Program-made: the position numbers and the translations under genes | Source of the DNA: Sulfitobacter sp. M05 | GTDB lineage: Bacteria; Pseudomonadota; Alphaproteobacteria; Rhodobacterales; Rhodobacteraceae | Direction: 5' to 3' | NCBI RefSeq assembly: GCF_029285175.1 | Contig: NZ_JABEDH010000004.1 | Location: 1-64,000 of the forward strand | DNA: 64,000 nucleotides | The notes under the pieces: model-generated | The model's database searches: none | What the model was told of the DNA's origin: nothing | The model's input: only the letters and a program-made list of their open reading frames with translations | In this document: positions 50,129-60,802 of the stretch, piece after piece | Layout: each line of letters begins with the position of its first letter | Position numbering within the stretch: the first letter of the stretch is position 1

Positions 50129-51333
50129 CCGCTTGTTCCTTTGTCCATCAGGGCCTGTGCCCGGTTCACAACCACGTCCAACCCGTCAAGCAGCCCGTCA
50201 GCACCGGCGGCGGATGGTCTGGCTTGTCGGGGCAGGGCGCGGATTGCGTTAATCATCGCCTGCGTGGTCATCCCGTCGCGGAATTCGTCCAGCATCCGCA
50301 CCAGTCCCAATTCCTCGGCGCGGCTGGCTCTGATCCATTGTTCCAGCCGTGGTTTGGTACGTGGCACGATGACCGCAGGGCGGTCAAACGACAGGACCTC
50401 GCAGAACGTGTTATAGCCGCCCATGCAGACCACCCCGACTGCACCGGCAAACAGCGCCTCAATCCGGCTGTCAAAACCCACGGCAGTCACCCGCCCGTTC
50501 AACTTGGCCACCCGCGCATCGAAGGCGTCGCGCACTTCGCCTGACAGGAATGGCCCGTAGATCAGCATGGCGTCCGGCCCCAGATCAGGGTCCTGCTCGT
50601 AGGCAGACAGCACCAGCGACACCATCGCCGCCCCGTCACCGCCGCCACCGGGGGTGACCAGAACGTAAGGTGTGTCAGGGACATCAGATGAATCGGTTAC
50701 CGCACGGCGCAGATACCCCGTCCAATGCATCTTGGCACGGGTTTCGGCGGACAGGGCCAAACCCTCTGACGGATCATAAACGTCACGCACCCCATAAACC
50801 CAGATTTCATCATAGAGATTCTCAGCCGCCGCCAAGGCCCCTTTGCGGTCCCATTCAGCGGCCAGCACCTCGGGTTCGTCCAGTACATCGCGCAAGCCCA
50901 GAACCACACGTGAGCGCCCGCGCATCCGCAGGTATTCCAGCGTCGGCAGCAGCTCTCCGCGGAAACCTGTGGGCTCTTTGTCGACAATCATCAAATCAGG
51001 CTCGAACCGTTCGACCGCACTTTGGATCAATCCCGCCCGCAGAGAGGTGGTGTCGTCAATATCCAGCCCCAGGGTTTGGCTGATATAGCTGCCGTCGGGT
51101 GTCTTGGTCACACCGGGCAGGCGGATGTGGTCAACACGTTCAGGAAAAGTGAACCGGCCCGCCATCGGAGAGCCGGTAAGAATGATCGCCGAGGCTTCGG
51201 GGTCGGCCTGAGTCATTGCCGTGGCCAAAGCCCGGGATCGGCGCAAATGGCCAAGGCCAAAAGTGTCGTGGCTGTAAAACATGATCCGCCGTGCGCGGGT
51301 ATCGCGGTTAGCGTGCGAGGGTATTGGCCCCAT
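50125..51333 (-). CDS. MurG/GT28-like glycosyltransferase, first gene of the operon
   Basis: The 402-residue protein carries RRIMFYSHDTFGLGHLRRSRAL near the start and MGGYNTFCEVLSFDRPAVIVPR at the donor site, a MurG-like GT-B layout. ATG 51333 follows AAGG at eight bases and is preferred to the GTG at 51354. It is the first gene of the minus-strand glycan operon and is divergent from the mechanosensitive channel gene with a 238-base spacer containing no obvious promoter to me. It overlaps the next GT by four bases. Confidence 0.78.
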   Translation of the reverse strand: MGPIPSHANRDTRARRIMFYSHDTFGLGHLRRSRALATAMTQADPEASAIILTGSPMAGRFTFPERVDHIRLPGVTKTPDGSYISQTLGLDIDDTTSLRAGLIQSAVERFEPDLMIVDKEPTGFRGELLPTLEYLRMRGRSRVVLGLRDVLDEPEVLAAEWDRKGALAAAENLYDEIWVYGVRDVYDPSEGLALSAETRAKMHWTGYLRRAVTDSSDVPDTPYVLVTPGGGGDGAAMVSLVLSAYEQDPDLGPDAMLIYGPFLSGEVRDAFDARVAKLNGRVTAVGFDSRIEALFAGAVGVVCMGGYNTFCEVLSFDRPAVIVPRTKPRLEQWIRASRAEELGLVRMLDEFRDGMTTQAMINAIRALPRQARPSAAGADGLLDGLDVVVNRAQALMDKGTSG

Positions 51334-51571
51334 AAGTGTCACCTTTTCCACCACGTTTGAATTGTGGCTTGGCCTGTGAACAGACCCCCGCAGGATTCGT
51401 CTGTGATTTGAGGGCAGGCATGCGCCAGCCCGCTTCCGCTATGGCATAAATTGCAGGGCTTTGTAAAACGTCAAGGATCACGGTTTCGTTCAGTGGCCTG
51501 CTGCCAGCTCGTTGCATTGATGTGGCGACTGGCCTAGCCTGTTTCAACCGTCGCAGAACGCGGAGATTTTT

Positions 51572-53998
51572 ATGCGCCTGATTATTTTACTTTCGTTACT
51601 GATCGGGCTGTTGCTTGGTCCTTTGAGCGGGATCGCCTCTGCGCAAGGGATCTCTTTTTTGACTGCCCCGCAGGCGCAGGAAAAGAGTGCCGAAGCCAAG
51701 ATTGAAGACATCATGCAACAGGCGGCCGAGAATGGTGTTGGTGTTGTGGTGATCGACCGCGAGGGCAACCTGCTTCAGCAAGAACCGGAAGAAACGCCGG
51801 TTGATGCATCTGAAGGATTTGACGGGTCCGCACTGATGGCCTTGCAAGACAATACGGTGCGGTTTCGCGCCGCATTGATCGACCGTCTTGTCGAGTTGCC
51901 GGCCTCATTCAATGAGGTGTTGTATATCTTGCGCGCGGCCAGTCCCACAGGAACGCTTGTCGCCTTTGGTGAGGTGCTGGGCTATAGCCTGCTGCTGTTT
52001 GCGGTTGGCGTGCTGTTCGAGCGGGAAATCTATGGCAAACGCATGATGCGCCACATCATAGTGCCGATCATCCGGGAAAACCCCGTCGGGTATAGTGAAA
52101 AGATGCCCTTTCTTGTGTTGCGGTTTCTGGCCGGTGTCGGTGGGATAATCGTGTCGATGACGGTGGCCTATGTCATTGGCCTTGTGATTTTCGGCCAGCT
52201 TGAAGATTCCGCTTTGCAGTTCACCGCGACGCTGGTCAACACCGGGTATTTCACATGCCGGTTTGTTTCCGGCCTGTGGCGTATGATCCTTTCGCCTTAT
52301 CTGGCACAGTATCGCGTGCCCGCGCTGAGCGACCGTGACGCGAACCGCCTCTACAACTGGCTGTGGATACTGGCGGTTTTTGACATTTGCACGATGCTTT
52401 TCGGTTTCTGGATCGCTGAGTTGGGCCTGAACTACGATGTTTATGCCTTCCTGTCCTCGATCATGTCGGCAGTGATTGTTTTGCTTAATATTCTGATGGT
52501 GCTGATCAACCGTCGGGCTATTTCACGGGCCTTGCGCAGCGGGCAAACCGTGGAAGAGACGGGGATGGCCACCCGCGTGTTAAGCCAGATCTGGGCACCC
52601 ATTGTGATCCTTTACGTGCTGTTTGCCTGGTTCCAGCTGACCTACGACCTTGTATTGGGTAACCCGAACCCCATTCCACTGATTGCAGGCGCGTATGGCA
52701 TCCTGATCTCGATCATTGTTGTGTACGGCGTGATCAACTATCTGATCGAACGCAGCTTTTCACGTGCCCGCGCCCTGCGCCGGATGAATGAAGTCATGGC
52801 TGAGGAAGACGCGCAGGAACAGGCGCTGGAAGCGGCAGAACAACAGGCCGTCGGTCCTGAAGAAATGGCGCGTTTGACCCAAGAGCTGGAAGAGACCCGC
52901 GCCGAAGAGGAAGCGGCCCGCAAGGCGATTGCCCCGCGCCACCAATTGAACAGTTTTGAAGGGCTGGCCCGGCGCGTTGCCGGTATTCTGGCCTTTGTCG
53001 CCGGGACCTATGCGTTCTTCTATATCTGGGACAATGACAGCGCAGAGATGGTGGAAAGCGCCGCCGACAGGCTGCTAGATATCATGGTCATCATGTTTTT
53101 CGGCTATATCATCTATCATGCCTTCCGGATCTGGATTGACACGAAAATCCGCGAGGAAGCCGGTGATCAGGAAGAGGGCGAGCTGGGCGATGAGGGCGGC
53201 GGTACCTCGGCCAGCCGATTGGCAACCCTGCTGCCCCTGTTTCGCAATTTCATGCTGATTGTGGTGGTCGTGACAATCGTGTTGATTGTGTTGATGCAGG
53301 TGGGCATCAACGTGGGGCCGCTGTTTGCCGGTGCTGGTATTGTTGGCGTGGCGGTCGGCTTTGGCTCGCAGGCGCTGGTGCGCGACATTTTTGCGGGGGC
53401 GTTCTTCTTGTTTGATGATGCCTTTCGCAAAGGCGAGTATCTGGACGTAGGTGGGGTAAAAGGCACGGTTGAGAAAATCTCGGTCCGTTCCTTTCAACTG
53501 CGCCACCATCTGGGTGCCTTGCACACCATTCCCTTCGGCGAATTGCAGGTGATGACCAATTATTCGCGGGACTGGGTGATTATGAAACTGCCCCTGCGGG
53601 TGACCTATGACACGGATGTGGAAAGGGTGCGCAAACTGATCAAGAAATTGGGTCAGGAGTTGCTTGAGGATCCGGTGATCGGTCCTGATTTCATCCAGCC
53701 GCTGAAATCTCAAGGCGTGATCGAAATGCAGGACAGTGCAATGATCATCCGCGTCAAGTTCATGACAAAACCCGGTGATCAATGGGTTATTCGCAAGCGA
53801 ATCTATCAGGATATCCGGGCGTTGTTTGAACGCGAAGGTATCAAGTTTGCCCATCGCGAAGTGACGGTGCGGCTGGCGGATGGCAAAGTTGAGGAGCTGA
53901 GCGAGGAAGAACGAAGCACCATCACCGCCGCGGCGCAGGCCTCGATCGAGGAAGAGATGCTTGAGGGCGGCGCAGAACCGGGTGGGGATGACCGCTAG
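51572..53998 (+). CDS. Large MscS-type mechanosensitive channel
   Basis: The 808-residue protein has a signal peptide, many membrane helices (about ten) and a coiled-coil region at about 405-450 (EEDAQEQALEAAEQQA). The C-terminal part is the MscS core: pore helix GPLFAGAGIVGVAVGFGSQAL, FAGAFFLFDDAFRKGEYL, PFGELQVMTNYSRDWVIM and the cytoplasmic alpha/beta domain. Such channels release ions during hypo-osmotic shock. The architecture resembles MscK/MscM-type proteins with a periplasmic and extra membrane part. A tail rich in Glu ends the protein. Confidence 0.9.
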   Translation: MRLIILLSLLIGLLLGPLSGIASAQGISFLTAPQAQEKSAEAKIEDIMQQAAENGVGVVVIDREGNLLQQEPEETPVDASEGFDGSALMALQDNTVRFRAALIDRLVELPASFNEVLYILRAASPTGTLVAFGEVLGYSLLLFAVGVLFEREIYGKRMMRHIIVPIIRENPVGYSEKMPFLVLRFLAGVGGIIVSMTVAYVIGLVIFGQLEDSALQFTATLVNTGYFTCRFVSGLWRMILSPYLAQYRVPALSDRDANRLYNWLWILAVFDICTMLFGFWIAELGLNYDVYAFLSSIMSAVIVLLNILMVLINRRAISRALRSGQTVEETGMATRVLSQIWAPIVILYVLFAWFQLTYDLVLGNPNPIPLIAGAYGILISIIVVYGVINYLIERSFSRARALRRMNEVMAEEDAQEQALEAAEQQAVGPEEMARLTQELEETRAEEEAARKAIAPRHQLNSFEGLARRVAGILAFVAGTYAFFYIWDNDSAEMVESAADRLLDIMVIMFFGYIIYHAFRIWIDTKIREEAGDQEEGELGDEGGGTSASRLATLLPLFRNFMLIVVVVTIVLIVLMQVGINVGPLFAGAGIVGVAVGFGSQALVRDIFAGAFFLFDDAFRKGEYLDVGGVKGTVEKISVRSFQLRHHLGALHTIPFGELQVMTNYSRDWVIMKLPLRVTYDTDVERVRKLIKKLGQELLEDPVIGPDFIQPLKSQGVIEMQDSAMIIRVKFMTKPGDQWVIRKRIYQDIRALFEREGIKFAHREVTVRLADGKVEELSEEERSTITAAAQASIEEEMLEGGAEPGGDDR

Positions 53999-54084
53999 TG
54001 ACATCTGAGTGGTGCTGCGCCGCGTTGGGTATGTCGGGTTTCGCGGACATTATCCGGTGTGCCTGTGGCATCGGCGGCGCAGTT

Positions 54085-54101
54085 CGGAGGCGCTGCCTCC
54101 G
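54085..54101. terminator. Hairpin between the convergent MscS and YejE-type genes
   Basis: CGGAGGC-GCT-GCCTCCG (54085-54101) is a perfect 7-bp stem with a 3-base loop, followed by a CTCCGGAG palindrome. It lies between two convergent genes and may end transcription in both directions; no T-run follows at once. The remaining 53999-54245 shows nothing else. Confidence 0.45.
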
Positions 54102-54245
54102 GACCTCCGGAGTTTAGCGGCAAGATGAAGGATATAGCGCCCGACCTTAACCATCATCGCCAATATTCGCGTTCTTGGGCCTTTGGTAAGGTAAGAGGTC
54201 TCAGGTTGAAGGCGGGGCTATAGACGTGGCGCGATGCGAGCGTCG

Positions 54246-55400
54246 TCAGCTTTTGTATGGGTCTAGCGACGCGCGCAGCCCGTCGCCAAGGAAATTGAAC
54301 GCCAGTACAACCACGATGATCGGCAGCATCGGGATGGCGGTCCACCAATAGATTTCGATGCTCGCAAGGTTTTGCGCGTCGTTCAGCATCACGCCCCAGC
54401 TGACCGCAGGGGCGCGCAGGCCGAGACCAAGGAAGCTGAGCGCGGTTTCGCCAAGGATCATTGCGGGGATCGACAGGGTGGCGCTGGCGATCAGATGTGA
54501 CATGAAGTTGGGCAGCAAATGGCGGCGGATCACGCGCGAGGGTTTGGCACCCATCATTTCAGCCGCCTTTACGTATTCCTCTTCACGCAGGGACAGGAAT
54601 TTCGAGCGCACCGCACGGGCGAGGCCGGGCCAGTCGAGAATGCCCAGAATGATCGAGATGATAAAGAACACCGCAACTGGCCCCCAGTTTGAGGGCACTG
54701 CGGCAGAGAGAGCCAGCCACAGCGGCAGCTCTGGTAGGGAACGCAGGATTTCGATGGCGCGGTTCACGATCCAGTCGGTTTTGCCCCCAAAGTACCCGGC
54801 CATCGCGCCAAAGGTGATGCCCAGCAGGAACGACACCGTGATGCCGATCAGGCCGACGGTTAGTGACAGTTGCGCGCCATACAGGATGCGGCTGAAGACA
54901 TCGCGGCCCAGCCGGTCAGAGCCCCAAAGGAACACGGTCGCCCCTTGAGGCGCGCAGAACAGATGGGTGTCCGAGGCAATGAGGCCAAACAGCCGGTAGG
55001 TTTGCCCTTCGCAGAAAAACTCCAGCGGCATTGGTGTGGTTTCATCGGTGCTATAACGCCATTGGAATTGCTCCAGATCGGCCTCGGCAGTGGTGGGATA
55101 GACAAAAGGCCCAACAAAGCGGCCCTCGTGCCACAGGTTAATGCTCTGCGGGGGCGCATAGAGGTAATCGGCGCTGCGCTCGTTCGGGGTGTAGGGGGCA
55201 ATGAAACCCGCGATCGGCAGGATCAGATAACAGGTTAGCAGGAAGAGGCCCGAAACCAACGCCAGCTTGTGGCGGCGGAATTTGCGCCAGACCAGAAGCC
55301 ATGCGGGCGCATCCATGTCAGAGCGTTCCGGCGCGCTGATGTCGGTTTCGTCCTGCCACGGTTCTGGATCGACATAACGGTTATCTGGATGCCCGGTCAT
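54246..55400 (-). CDS. Peptide ABC transporter permease, YejE type
   Basis: The 384-residue permease has an N-terminal helix then six more and the OppC-type C-terminal block EYVKAAEMMGAKPSRVIRRHLLPN (EAA loop, given in part) and LGETALSFLGLGL. A long periplasmic loop after helix 1 (about 70-160) is typical of YejE. It is the last gene of the importer operon and overlaps the preceding yejB by four bases. Import of microcin-like or other oligopeptides is the family role. Confidence 0.88.
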   Translation of the reverse strand: MTGHPDNRYVDPEPWQDETDISAPERSDMDAPAWLLVWRKFRRHKLALVSGLFLLTCYLILPIAGFIAPYTPNERSADYLYAPPQSINLWHEGRFVGPFVYPTTAEADLEQFQWRYSTDETTPMPLEFFCEGQTYRLFGLIASDTHLFCAPQGATVFLWGSDRLGRDVFSRILYGAQLSLTVGLIGITVSFLLGITFGAMAGYFGGKTDWIVNRAIEILRSLPELPLWLALSAAVPSNWGPVAVFFIISIILGILDWPGLARAVRSKFLSLREEEYVKAAEMMGAKPSRVIRRHLLPNFMSHLIASATLSIPAMILGETALSFLGLGLRAPAVSWGVMLNDAQNLASIEIYWWTAIPMLPIIVVVLAFNFLGDGLRASLDPYKS

Positions 55401-56425
55401 GTGTTGCGATCCCCATAACGAATTCGCGGGTCCAGCAGGACCAGCAGCAGATCAGAGATCATCGTGCCGATCAGCGTCAACATGGCGACGAACATCAACA
55501 CGAAGGCTGCAAGGAATTGATCCTGCGATTTCAGCGCGGTCAGCAATGAGGGGCCGATAGTTTGCAGCCCCAGCACAACCGAAACCAGAACCGACCCCGA
55601 TACCATCGCCGGCAGCAGGTTGCCGATGTCTGCGACGAAAGGGTTAAAGGCCATACGCAGAGGATACTTTGTGAGCATCTTGGCCGGGCCCAATCCTTTG
55701 GCCTTGGCGGTTTCAACATAGGGTTTGCTCAACTCGTCCAGCATATTGGCCCGCAGCCGTTGCATCATGGCCGCCGCCCCCGAAGTGCCGATCACAAAGG
55801 TGGGAACAATCATATGCAGCAGGATGGATTTGACCTTTCCCCATGTCATAGGCTCGCCTTCGAAGGCGGGATGCATCAGCCCGCCAATCGGCAGGTCGAA
55901 GTATTTGTTGCCGTAGTAGAACAGGATCAAGGCCAGCAGAAAGTTCGGCGTGGCCAGCCCCAGATAGCCGACAAAACCGGCGGTGTAATCCACCCATGTT
56001 TCAGATTTTGCGGCGGCCAGAACGCCCAGCGGCAAGGCGACGGCATAGACAAACAGCACCGCGGCAAGGTTGACCAGCACGGTCAGCCATAAAGCATCCC
56101 CAACGATGTCACCGACGGGGCGGTCAAATTCAAAGGACCAGCCAAAGTCCCCCTGAAGCAACCCTGAAAACCCGTTTGGCCCGGGCATCATCCCGACCCA
56201 GATGAAATATTGTTCCCAAAGGGGGCGGTCCAACGCATATTCGGTCCGCAGGAATTCGGCCTTGGCGACACCTTCGGCCTGACCGGTGGCACGCAATTCA
56301 GCAATTTGGTTGGAAAGATAATCACCGGGGGGCAGGTTGATGATGATCCAGACCATGATCGATACGATCCAAAGGGTCAGCAGCATCGTCAACAGCCGGT
56401 TGGCCGCGTAGCGCAAAAGCATCAT
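55397..56425 (-). CDS. Peptide ABC transporter permease, YejB type
   Basis: A 342-residue permease beginning MMLLRYAANRLLTMLLTLWIVSIMVWI, as in YejB/DppB. It contains RLRANMLDELSKPYVETAKAKGL as the EAA coupling loop and ends with LLLVLLDPRIRYGDRNT. Together with YejE it forms the pore; its stop overlaps yejE and its start overlaps the binding-protein gene by four bases. Confidence 0.9.
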   Translation of the reverse strand: MMLLRYAANRLLTMLLTLWIVSIMVWIIINLPPGDYLSNQIAELRATGQAEGVAKAEFLRTEYALDRPLWEQYFIWVGMMPGPNGFSGLLQGDFGWSFEFDRPVGDIVGDALWLTVLVNLAAVLFVYAVALPLGVLAAAKSETWVDYTAGFVGYLGLATPNFLLALILFYYGNKYFDLPIGGLMHPAFEGEPMTWGKVKSILLHMIVPTFVIGTSGAAAMMQRLRANMLDELSKPYVETAKAKGLGPAKMLTKYPLRMAFNPFVADIGNLLPAMVSGSVLVSVVLGLQTIGPSLLTALKSQDQFLAAFVLMFVAMLTLIGTMISDLLLVLLDPRIRYGDRNT

Positions 56426-58329
56426 TGCGTCACCTGCATGAATGCATCGTCGAAATAGAATTCATCCACTCTATGGACCCCGAAATGTGCCCCCGGATCA
56501 TAGGCCCAGACGGCCTTTTCCGGCACGTTGCGCAGATGTTTTGACACCACAACCGGTTGCGGTGCTTCCGACAGGATGCCAATGGCGAATTGCTGGTCTG
56601 CATGGATGGCCAGCATCTCGCGCCAGATTGCCTTGCGGTTTGCCGGATCGGTTGTATGCGCCCAGTCGTCCGCCAGCTGCATCAGCCGTTTCGCGGGCTC
56701 CATATCGGGCGGCATGCCGGCACTGCCGGCGGTGGCGTAATATTGCCCCCATTTTGGCCATGCAAAAAACTCCTGATTGGTCGGAGCCAGATATTTGGGC
56801 GAGGTTGCCGCCGTGGGCAGCCCGTTGTCCCAGCCAAACCAGATCGCGGCCATGCTGACCCCGGCATAGACCCGGTTGCGCAGAATATCACGGTCCAGCG
56901 GGCGCATCACCAGCTTGATGCCGATCTCGCGCCAAGTGTCAGTGACAATCGCCAATGCGTTTTCAACTTCTTGTCGTTCGCCGGCGGTTTCAATGACAAA
57001 TTCCATCGGGCGGCCATCTGGCAAAAGCCGGAGGCCGGCATGGTTGCGGTCCTTCAATCCCATGTCATCGAGTAGGGCATTGGCCGCGGGGATATCCATT
57101 TGCGACCATGCCAGTAAATCGCCGTCTTCATGCAGCGGGCTGGACGACAGGGCGGTCATGCCCCCCTCCTTGCCAAGGCCGAAATACAAGGCGCGGTTGA
57201 TCATGCGCCGGTCGATGCCAAGGCTCAGAGCGCGGCGGAACCGCACATCGCGCATCACTTGGCGCCAGACCGGGTCATTGAAATTCAGGTTCGGATAGAT
57301 TGCAATCTGGCTTGCAACGCCACTGGCCCAGATCAGCGTGCGGTAATTGCCGCCATCGGCTTCGCCTTTCTTGAGGATGGACACATCCGGAAAATCAAGG
57401 CCGCGTGCCTGCAAATCGACCTCGCCGGCATTGGCCTTGGCCGCGACCAGCCCGCCGCCCACAATCGTCATGTTCACCACGTCGATATAGGGAAGTTGCA
57501 CGCCGCGCGCGTCGATCCGGTGGTAATAGGGATTGCGCACGAACAGCTGGCGCGAGCTGCGTCCGCTGGCATTGATCCATGGCTGTAATGTTGGCTGGTC
57601 GGGATTGTCGTATTTGTACATGTTGTCGCGCTTGTTGTGCAGCGCAGCCCAGCTTTTCACCCGTGCGCGGCGCACTTCTTCTGCCAGCGCCTCGGTTTCG
57701 GCAAAATCAACGTGAAACTGTTTCAGATAATGCGCCGGTCGATAGATGAAGGGCGGGGCAGCCTGCGCCAACAAGGGCAGGAAGTTTGAGTTTGGTGTGT
57801 CCCATTCAAAGATCACGGTGTGATCATCGGGAAAGGTGACGCGGCCCAATTGCCCATCAACCACCATAAATTCAGGCGGTCCCGAAGGTGTGATTTCAGC
57901 GTTGTTCACCACCTTTTCCCACCAATAGCGGAAATCCGCAGAGGTGAAAGGCATCCCATCGGACCAGCGGTGGCCCGGCCGAAGATGCAGTATGAACTTG
58001 CGGTCCTTGATCACCTCAACATCGCGCAGGATGTCGGGGTAAAGCACGTAGTCAGGGCCGTAACCGACCAGCCGCGCATACCCGTATACCACCATCTGGC
58101 GCACGTCCTTGGAACGGGTAACCAGGGTGCGCAGGGTGCCGCCCGGTGTGCCAAAGCTGCGCCCCTTTGCCTCAAGATCAACCACCAGCGGCGTATCCGG
58201 CACGCGTTCACCGACGGGCGGCAGGTTCCCGGCGGCAACTTCCTGCGCCCAGAATGTGGCTTCCTGCAATGGGGGTTGCGCAAAGGCCGGTGCGGCAAGA
58301 ACCGCAAGAAGAATAAGAAGCTTACGCAT
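56422..58329 (-). CDS. Peptide ABC transporter substrate-binding protein, YejA type
   Basis: The 635-residue family 5 solute-binding protein has a Sec signal peptide ([15 protein letters not shown]) and periplasmic ligand-binding lobes: TLVTRSKDVRQMVVYGYARL, HLRPGHRWSDGMPFTSADFRYWWE and RFRRALSLGIDRRMINRALYFG. It brings peptides to YejB/E. The ATG at 58329 lies at the stop of the ATPase gene (eight-base overlap) and is preceded by no strong ribosome binding site, so coupling is likely. Confidence 0.9.
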   Translation of the reverse strand: MRKLLILLAVLAAPAFAQPPLQEATFWAQEVAAGNLPPVGERVPDTPLVVDLEAKGRSFGTPGGTLRTLVTRSKDVRQMVVYGYARLVGYGPDYVLYPDILRDVEVIKDRKFILHLRPGHRWSDGMPFTSADFRYWWEKVVNNAEITPSGPPEFMVVDGQLGRVTFPDDHTVIFEWDTPNSNFLPLLAQAAPPFIYRPAHYLKQFHVDFAETEALAEEVRRARVKSWAALHNKRDNMYKYDNPDQPTLQPWINASGRSSRQLFVRNPYYHRIDARGVQLPYIDVVNMTIVGGGLVAAKANAGEVDLQARGLDFPDVSILKKGEADGGNYRTLIWASGVASQIAIYPNLNFNDPVWRQVMRDVRFRRALSLGIDRRMINRALYFGLGKEGGMTALSSSPLHEDGDLLAWSQMDIPAANALLDDMGLKDRNHAGLRLLPDGRPMEFVIETAGERQEVENALAIVTDTWREIGIKLVMRPLDRDILRNRVYAGVSMAAIWFGWDNGLPTAATSPKYLAPTNQEFFAWPKWGQYYATAGSAGMPPDMEPAKRLMQLADDWAHTTDPANRKAIWREMLAIHADQQFAIGILSEAPQPVVVSKHLRNVPEKAVWAYDPGAHFGVHRVDEFYFDDAFMQVTQ

Positions 58330-60091
58330 GGCAGCGCACCTTATGGCCCGGCTCCAGTTCGCGCAAGGCCGGTGCGCTTGTGCCGTCAAACCGGTATTTG
58401 TCCGGCCAGCTGGTCGAGGCTCCGGCCCCTTTGGCAACCAGATCAAGGTTGATCGGGCGGGTTACATCCGGTTCGGGCTGGGCGGCAATCAGGGCTTTGG
58501 TATAGGGGTGTTGCGGATTGTAGAACAGGGTGTCGGGCGGGGCCTGCTCAACGATCACACCGGCCCGCATCACCGCCACCTCATCCGCAATACGTGCCAC
58601 CACCGCCAGATCGTGACTGATGAACAGATAGCTTAACTTTGCGCGATCCCGGATGTCTTCTAGCAGGGTCAGGATTTGATCCTGAACAGAGACGTCCAAA
58701 GCGCTGGTCGGCTCGTCACAGATCAACAGTTTCGGGTCCAAGGTCAGGGCGCGCGCAACCGAAAGCCGCTGTCGCTGTCCGCCGGAAAACGCATGAGGAT
58801 ACCGGTGCAGCATGTCAGGGTTTAATCCGACCAGACGCAACATCTCTGCGGCTTTTTCCTTGCGGTCGCGCCGGTTGCCCATGGCGTGAATTTCCATCGG
58901 TTCCACCAATGCCTCAAGCACACGCATGCGCGGGCTGAGCGAGGAATAGGGATCCTGAAACACCATCTGCGCCTGCCGTTGAAAGGCGGTGCGCTGGGTG
59001 CGGTCCATGTCATGGACGGGCAGGGCAGGTTCGCCGGCGACAGGCCGAAACAGCACTTCGCCACCGGCATCAGGGCGCTCTGCCCCCAAGGCGACCCGCG
59101 CACAGGTTGTTTTACCCGATCCGCTTTCGCCCACCACCGCCAGCGTTTTGCCACGTGGCACTTGCAGGTTCACATCGCGACAGGCGGTGATCGCAACAGG
59201 GGCCCGCCAGCCGCTGGCCCGCATGGTATAGGTTTTGGTTACGCTTTTAAGATCGAGGATCACATCGTCATAGGCCAGTTCTGGGGCCGGAGTGGCGACG
59301 GTCGGGATCATCGGCGCGGCGGCAAAAAGCTTGGCCGTATACCCATGGGCAGGGGTGGTCAGTACATGTTCGGCGCGGCCCGCTTCCATGACGCGGCCTT
59401 TGTTCATCACCACCACCTGCTGTGCCATATTGGCGACCACACCCAGATCATGGGTAACCAGTATTACCGCCATGCCGGTGTCTTGTTGCAGGGTGTTTAT
59501 CAGCCCCAGCACTTGCGCCTGCGTCGTGACATCCAACGCGGTTGTCGGTTCATCTGCGATTAGTAATTCGGGCTGCGCCACCATGGCCATCGCAATCATT
59601 GCCCGTTGGCGCATACCGCCTGACATTTCAAAGGGATAGCTGGAAAAAGCCCGTTCTGGATCGACAAAGCCAACCTTGTCGAATTGCGCCAATACCCGTG
59701 TTTTTGCCTCGCGCGCGCCCATGTCACGGTGAATGCGCAGCACTTCGCTGACCTGATCCCCCAGCCTGTGCAGCGGCGATAAGGACCGCATCGGCTCTTG
59801 AAAGATCATCGCAATCCGGTTGCCGCGAATGGCGCGCATCTGAGGTTCGGCGCAGCCCAGTATGTCCACTGGCCCCTCTTGGCCGGCAAATGTCACTGAC
59901 CCGCCCCTGATCTGTGCGGCTTCGGGCAAAATCCGCAATGCGCTGCGGCAGGTCAGGGTTTTGCCCGATCCGCTTTCACCGACCAGCGCCAGTGTCTCTC
60001 CTGCGGACACGGAAAAGCTGACGTCGCGCACCACAGGGGGGGCATCGCCAAAACCGATCGTCAATCCGTCTACGTCCAGCAAAGAGGTCAT
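58322..60091 (-). CDS. Fused dipeptide ABC ATPase, YejF type
   Basis: The 589-residue protein is a tandem of two ABC modules: [16 protein letters not shown] with [15 protein letters not shown] and [13 protein letters not shown] in the first, and [16 protein letters not shown] with [15 protein letters not shown] and [13 protein letters not shown] in the second. Both ATP sites look complete, including His in [11 protein letters not shown] and [11 protein letters not shown]. It energises YejB/E. Gene order yejF-A-B-E differs from E. coli yejABEF in having the ATPase first. Confidence 0.92.
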   Translation of the reverse strand: MTSLLDVDGLTIGFGDAPPVVRDVSFSVSAGETLALVGESGSGKTLTCRSALRILPEAAQIRGGSVTFAGQEGPVDILGCAEPQMRAIRGNRIAMIFQEPMRSLSPLHRLGDQVSEVLRIHRDMGAREAKTRVLAQFDKVGFVDPERAFSSYPFEMSGGMRQRAMIAMAMVAQPELLIADEPTTALDVTTQAQVLGLINTLQQDTGMAVILVTHDLGVVANMAQQVVVMNKGRVMEAGRAEHVLTTPAHGYTAKLFAAAPMIPTVATPAPELAYDDVILDLKSVTKTYTMRASGWRAPVAITACRDVNLQVPRGKTLAVVGESGSGKTTCARVALGAERPDAGGEVLFRPVAGEPALPVHDMDRTQRTAFQRQAQMVFQDPYSSLSPRMRVLEALVEPMEIHAMGNRRDRKEKAAEMLRLVGLNPDMLHRYPHAFSGGQRQRLSVARALTLDPKLLICDEPTSALDVSVQDQILTLLEDIRDRAKLSYLFISHDLAVVARIADEVAVMRAGVIVEQAPPDTLFYNPQHPYTKALIAAQPEPDVTRPINLDLVAKGAGASTSWPDKYRFDGTSAPALRELEPGHKVRCHA

Positions 60092-60275
60092 TCAGGTCCT
60101 TACAATAGGGGCCGGTGTCCAGATTCGGAGTGAAGCCGATTTGCGCCGACCCGTCCAGCAAGGAAACGGATCACAGCGATGTGCCCTTGCGGCCACTGGC
60201 CGCTGTCGGGGCATTCAGGTTACACAGGCACCCAGATGGGGCATTACTTGCTTCGCTCAGCAAAAAGGAACTTCC

Positions 60276-60767
60276 ATGAGTCGTCTTGACCACTTTATTA
60301 ACAGAATGGTGTCGCAGCGGGCCTGCCTGGACTACGCCATCAATCAGACCGCGTCGCTGGGCGGGCCGGCGTTCGAACTGGGGCTTGGCAATGGGCGCAC
60401 CTATCATCACATGATCGAGAATATGCCCGACAGGCCGGTCTATGTCTTTGAGCGTGCAGTGGCCTCGCATCCGCAAAGCACACCGCCGGATGACATGCTG
60501 ATCCTTGGGGATGTGAATGACACGCTGGTGCAGGCCCGCGCGCGGTTCGGGGCATCGGCATCGTTGATCCATGCTGATCTGGGCGGGCATGACCGGGCCA
60601 AGAACGACGCCTTTGCGCGGGTGGTGTCCCCGCTCGTCGAGCCGTTACTGGCTTCCGGCGGCCTGATGGTGGCCAGCGACCGGATGTATTTCGAGGCGCT
60701 GACGGAACTGGCGCTGCCCGAGGGGGCCGTTCCTGGTGCCTGTTTTATCTACGGCCACGCGACGTAG
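60276..60767 (+). CDS. Class I SAM-dependent methyltransferase-like protein
   Basis: The 163-residue protein has a Rossmann-like start: FELGLGNGRTYHHMIENM (GxGxG-type motif I) then VYVFERAVASHP (acidic residue of motif II) and DDMLILGDVNDTL. C-terminal segments SLIHADLGGHDRAKND and VVSPLVEPLLASGGLMVASD complete a methyltransferase fold. The substrate is unknown. The ATG at 60276 has an AAAGGAA site. It has no operon partner, lies after the importer genes in the opposite direction and ends in a terminator. Confidence 0.72.
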   Translation: MSRLDHFINRMVSQRACLDYAINQTASLGGPAFELGLGNGRTYHHMIENMPDRPVYVFERAVASHPQSTPPDDMLILGDVNDTLVQARARFGASASLIHADLGGHDRAKNDAFARVVSPLVEPLLASGGLMVASDRMYFEALTELALPEGAVPGACFIYGHAT

Positions 60768-60802
60768 GGTCAGGACCCGAACGTTTTTTTGGTTTCGTGT
60801 CA

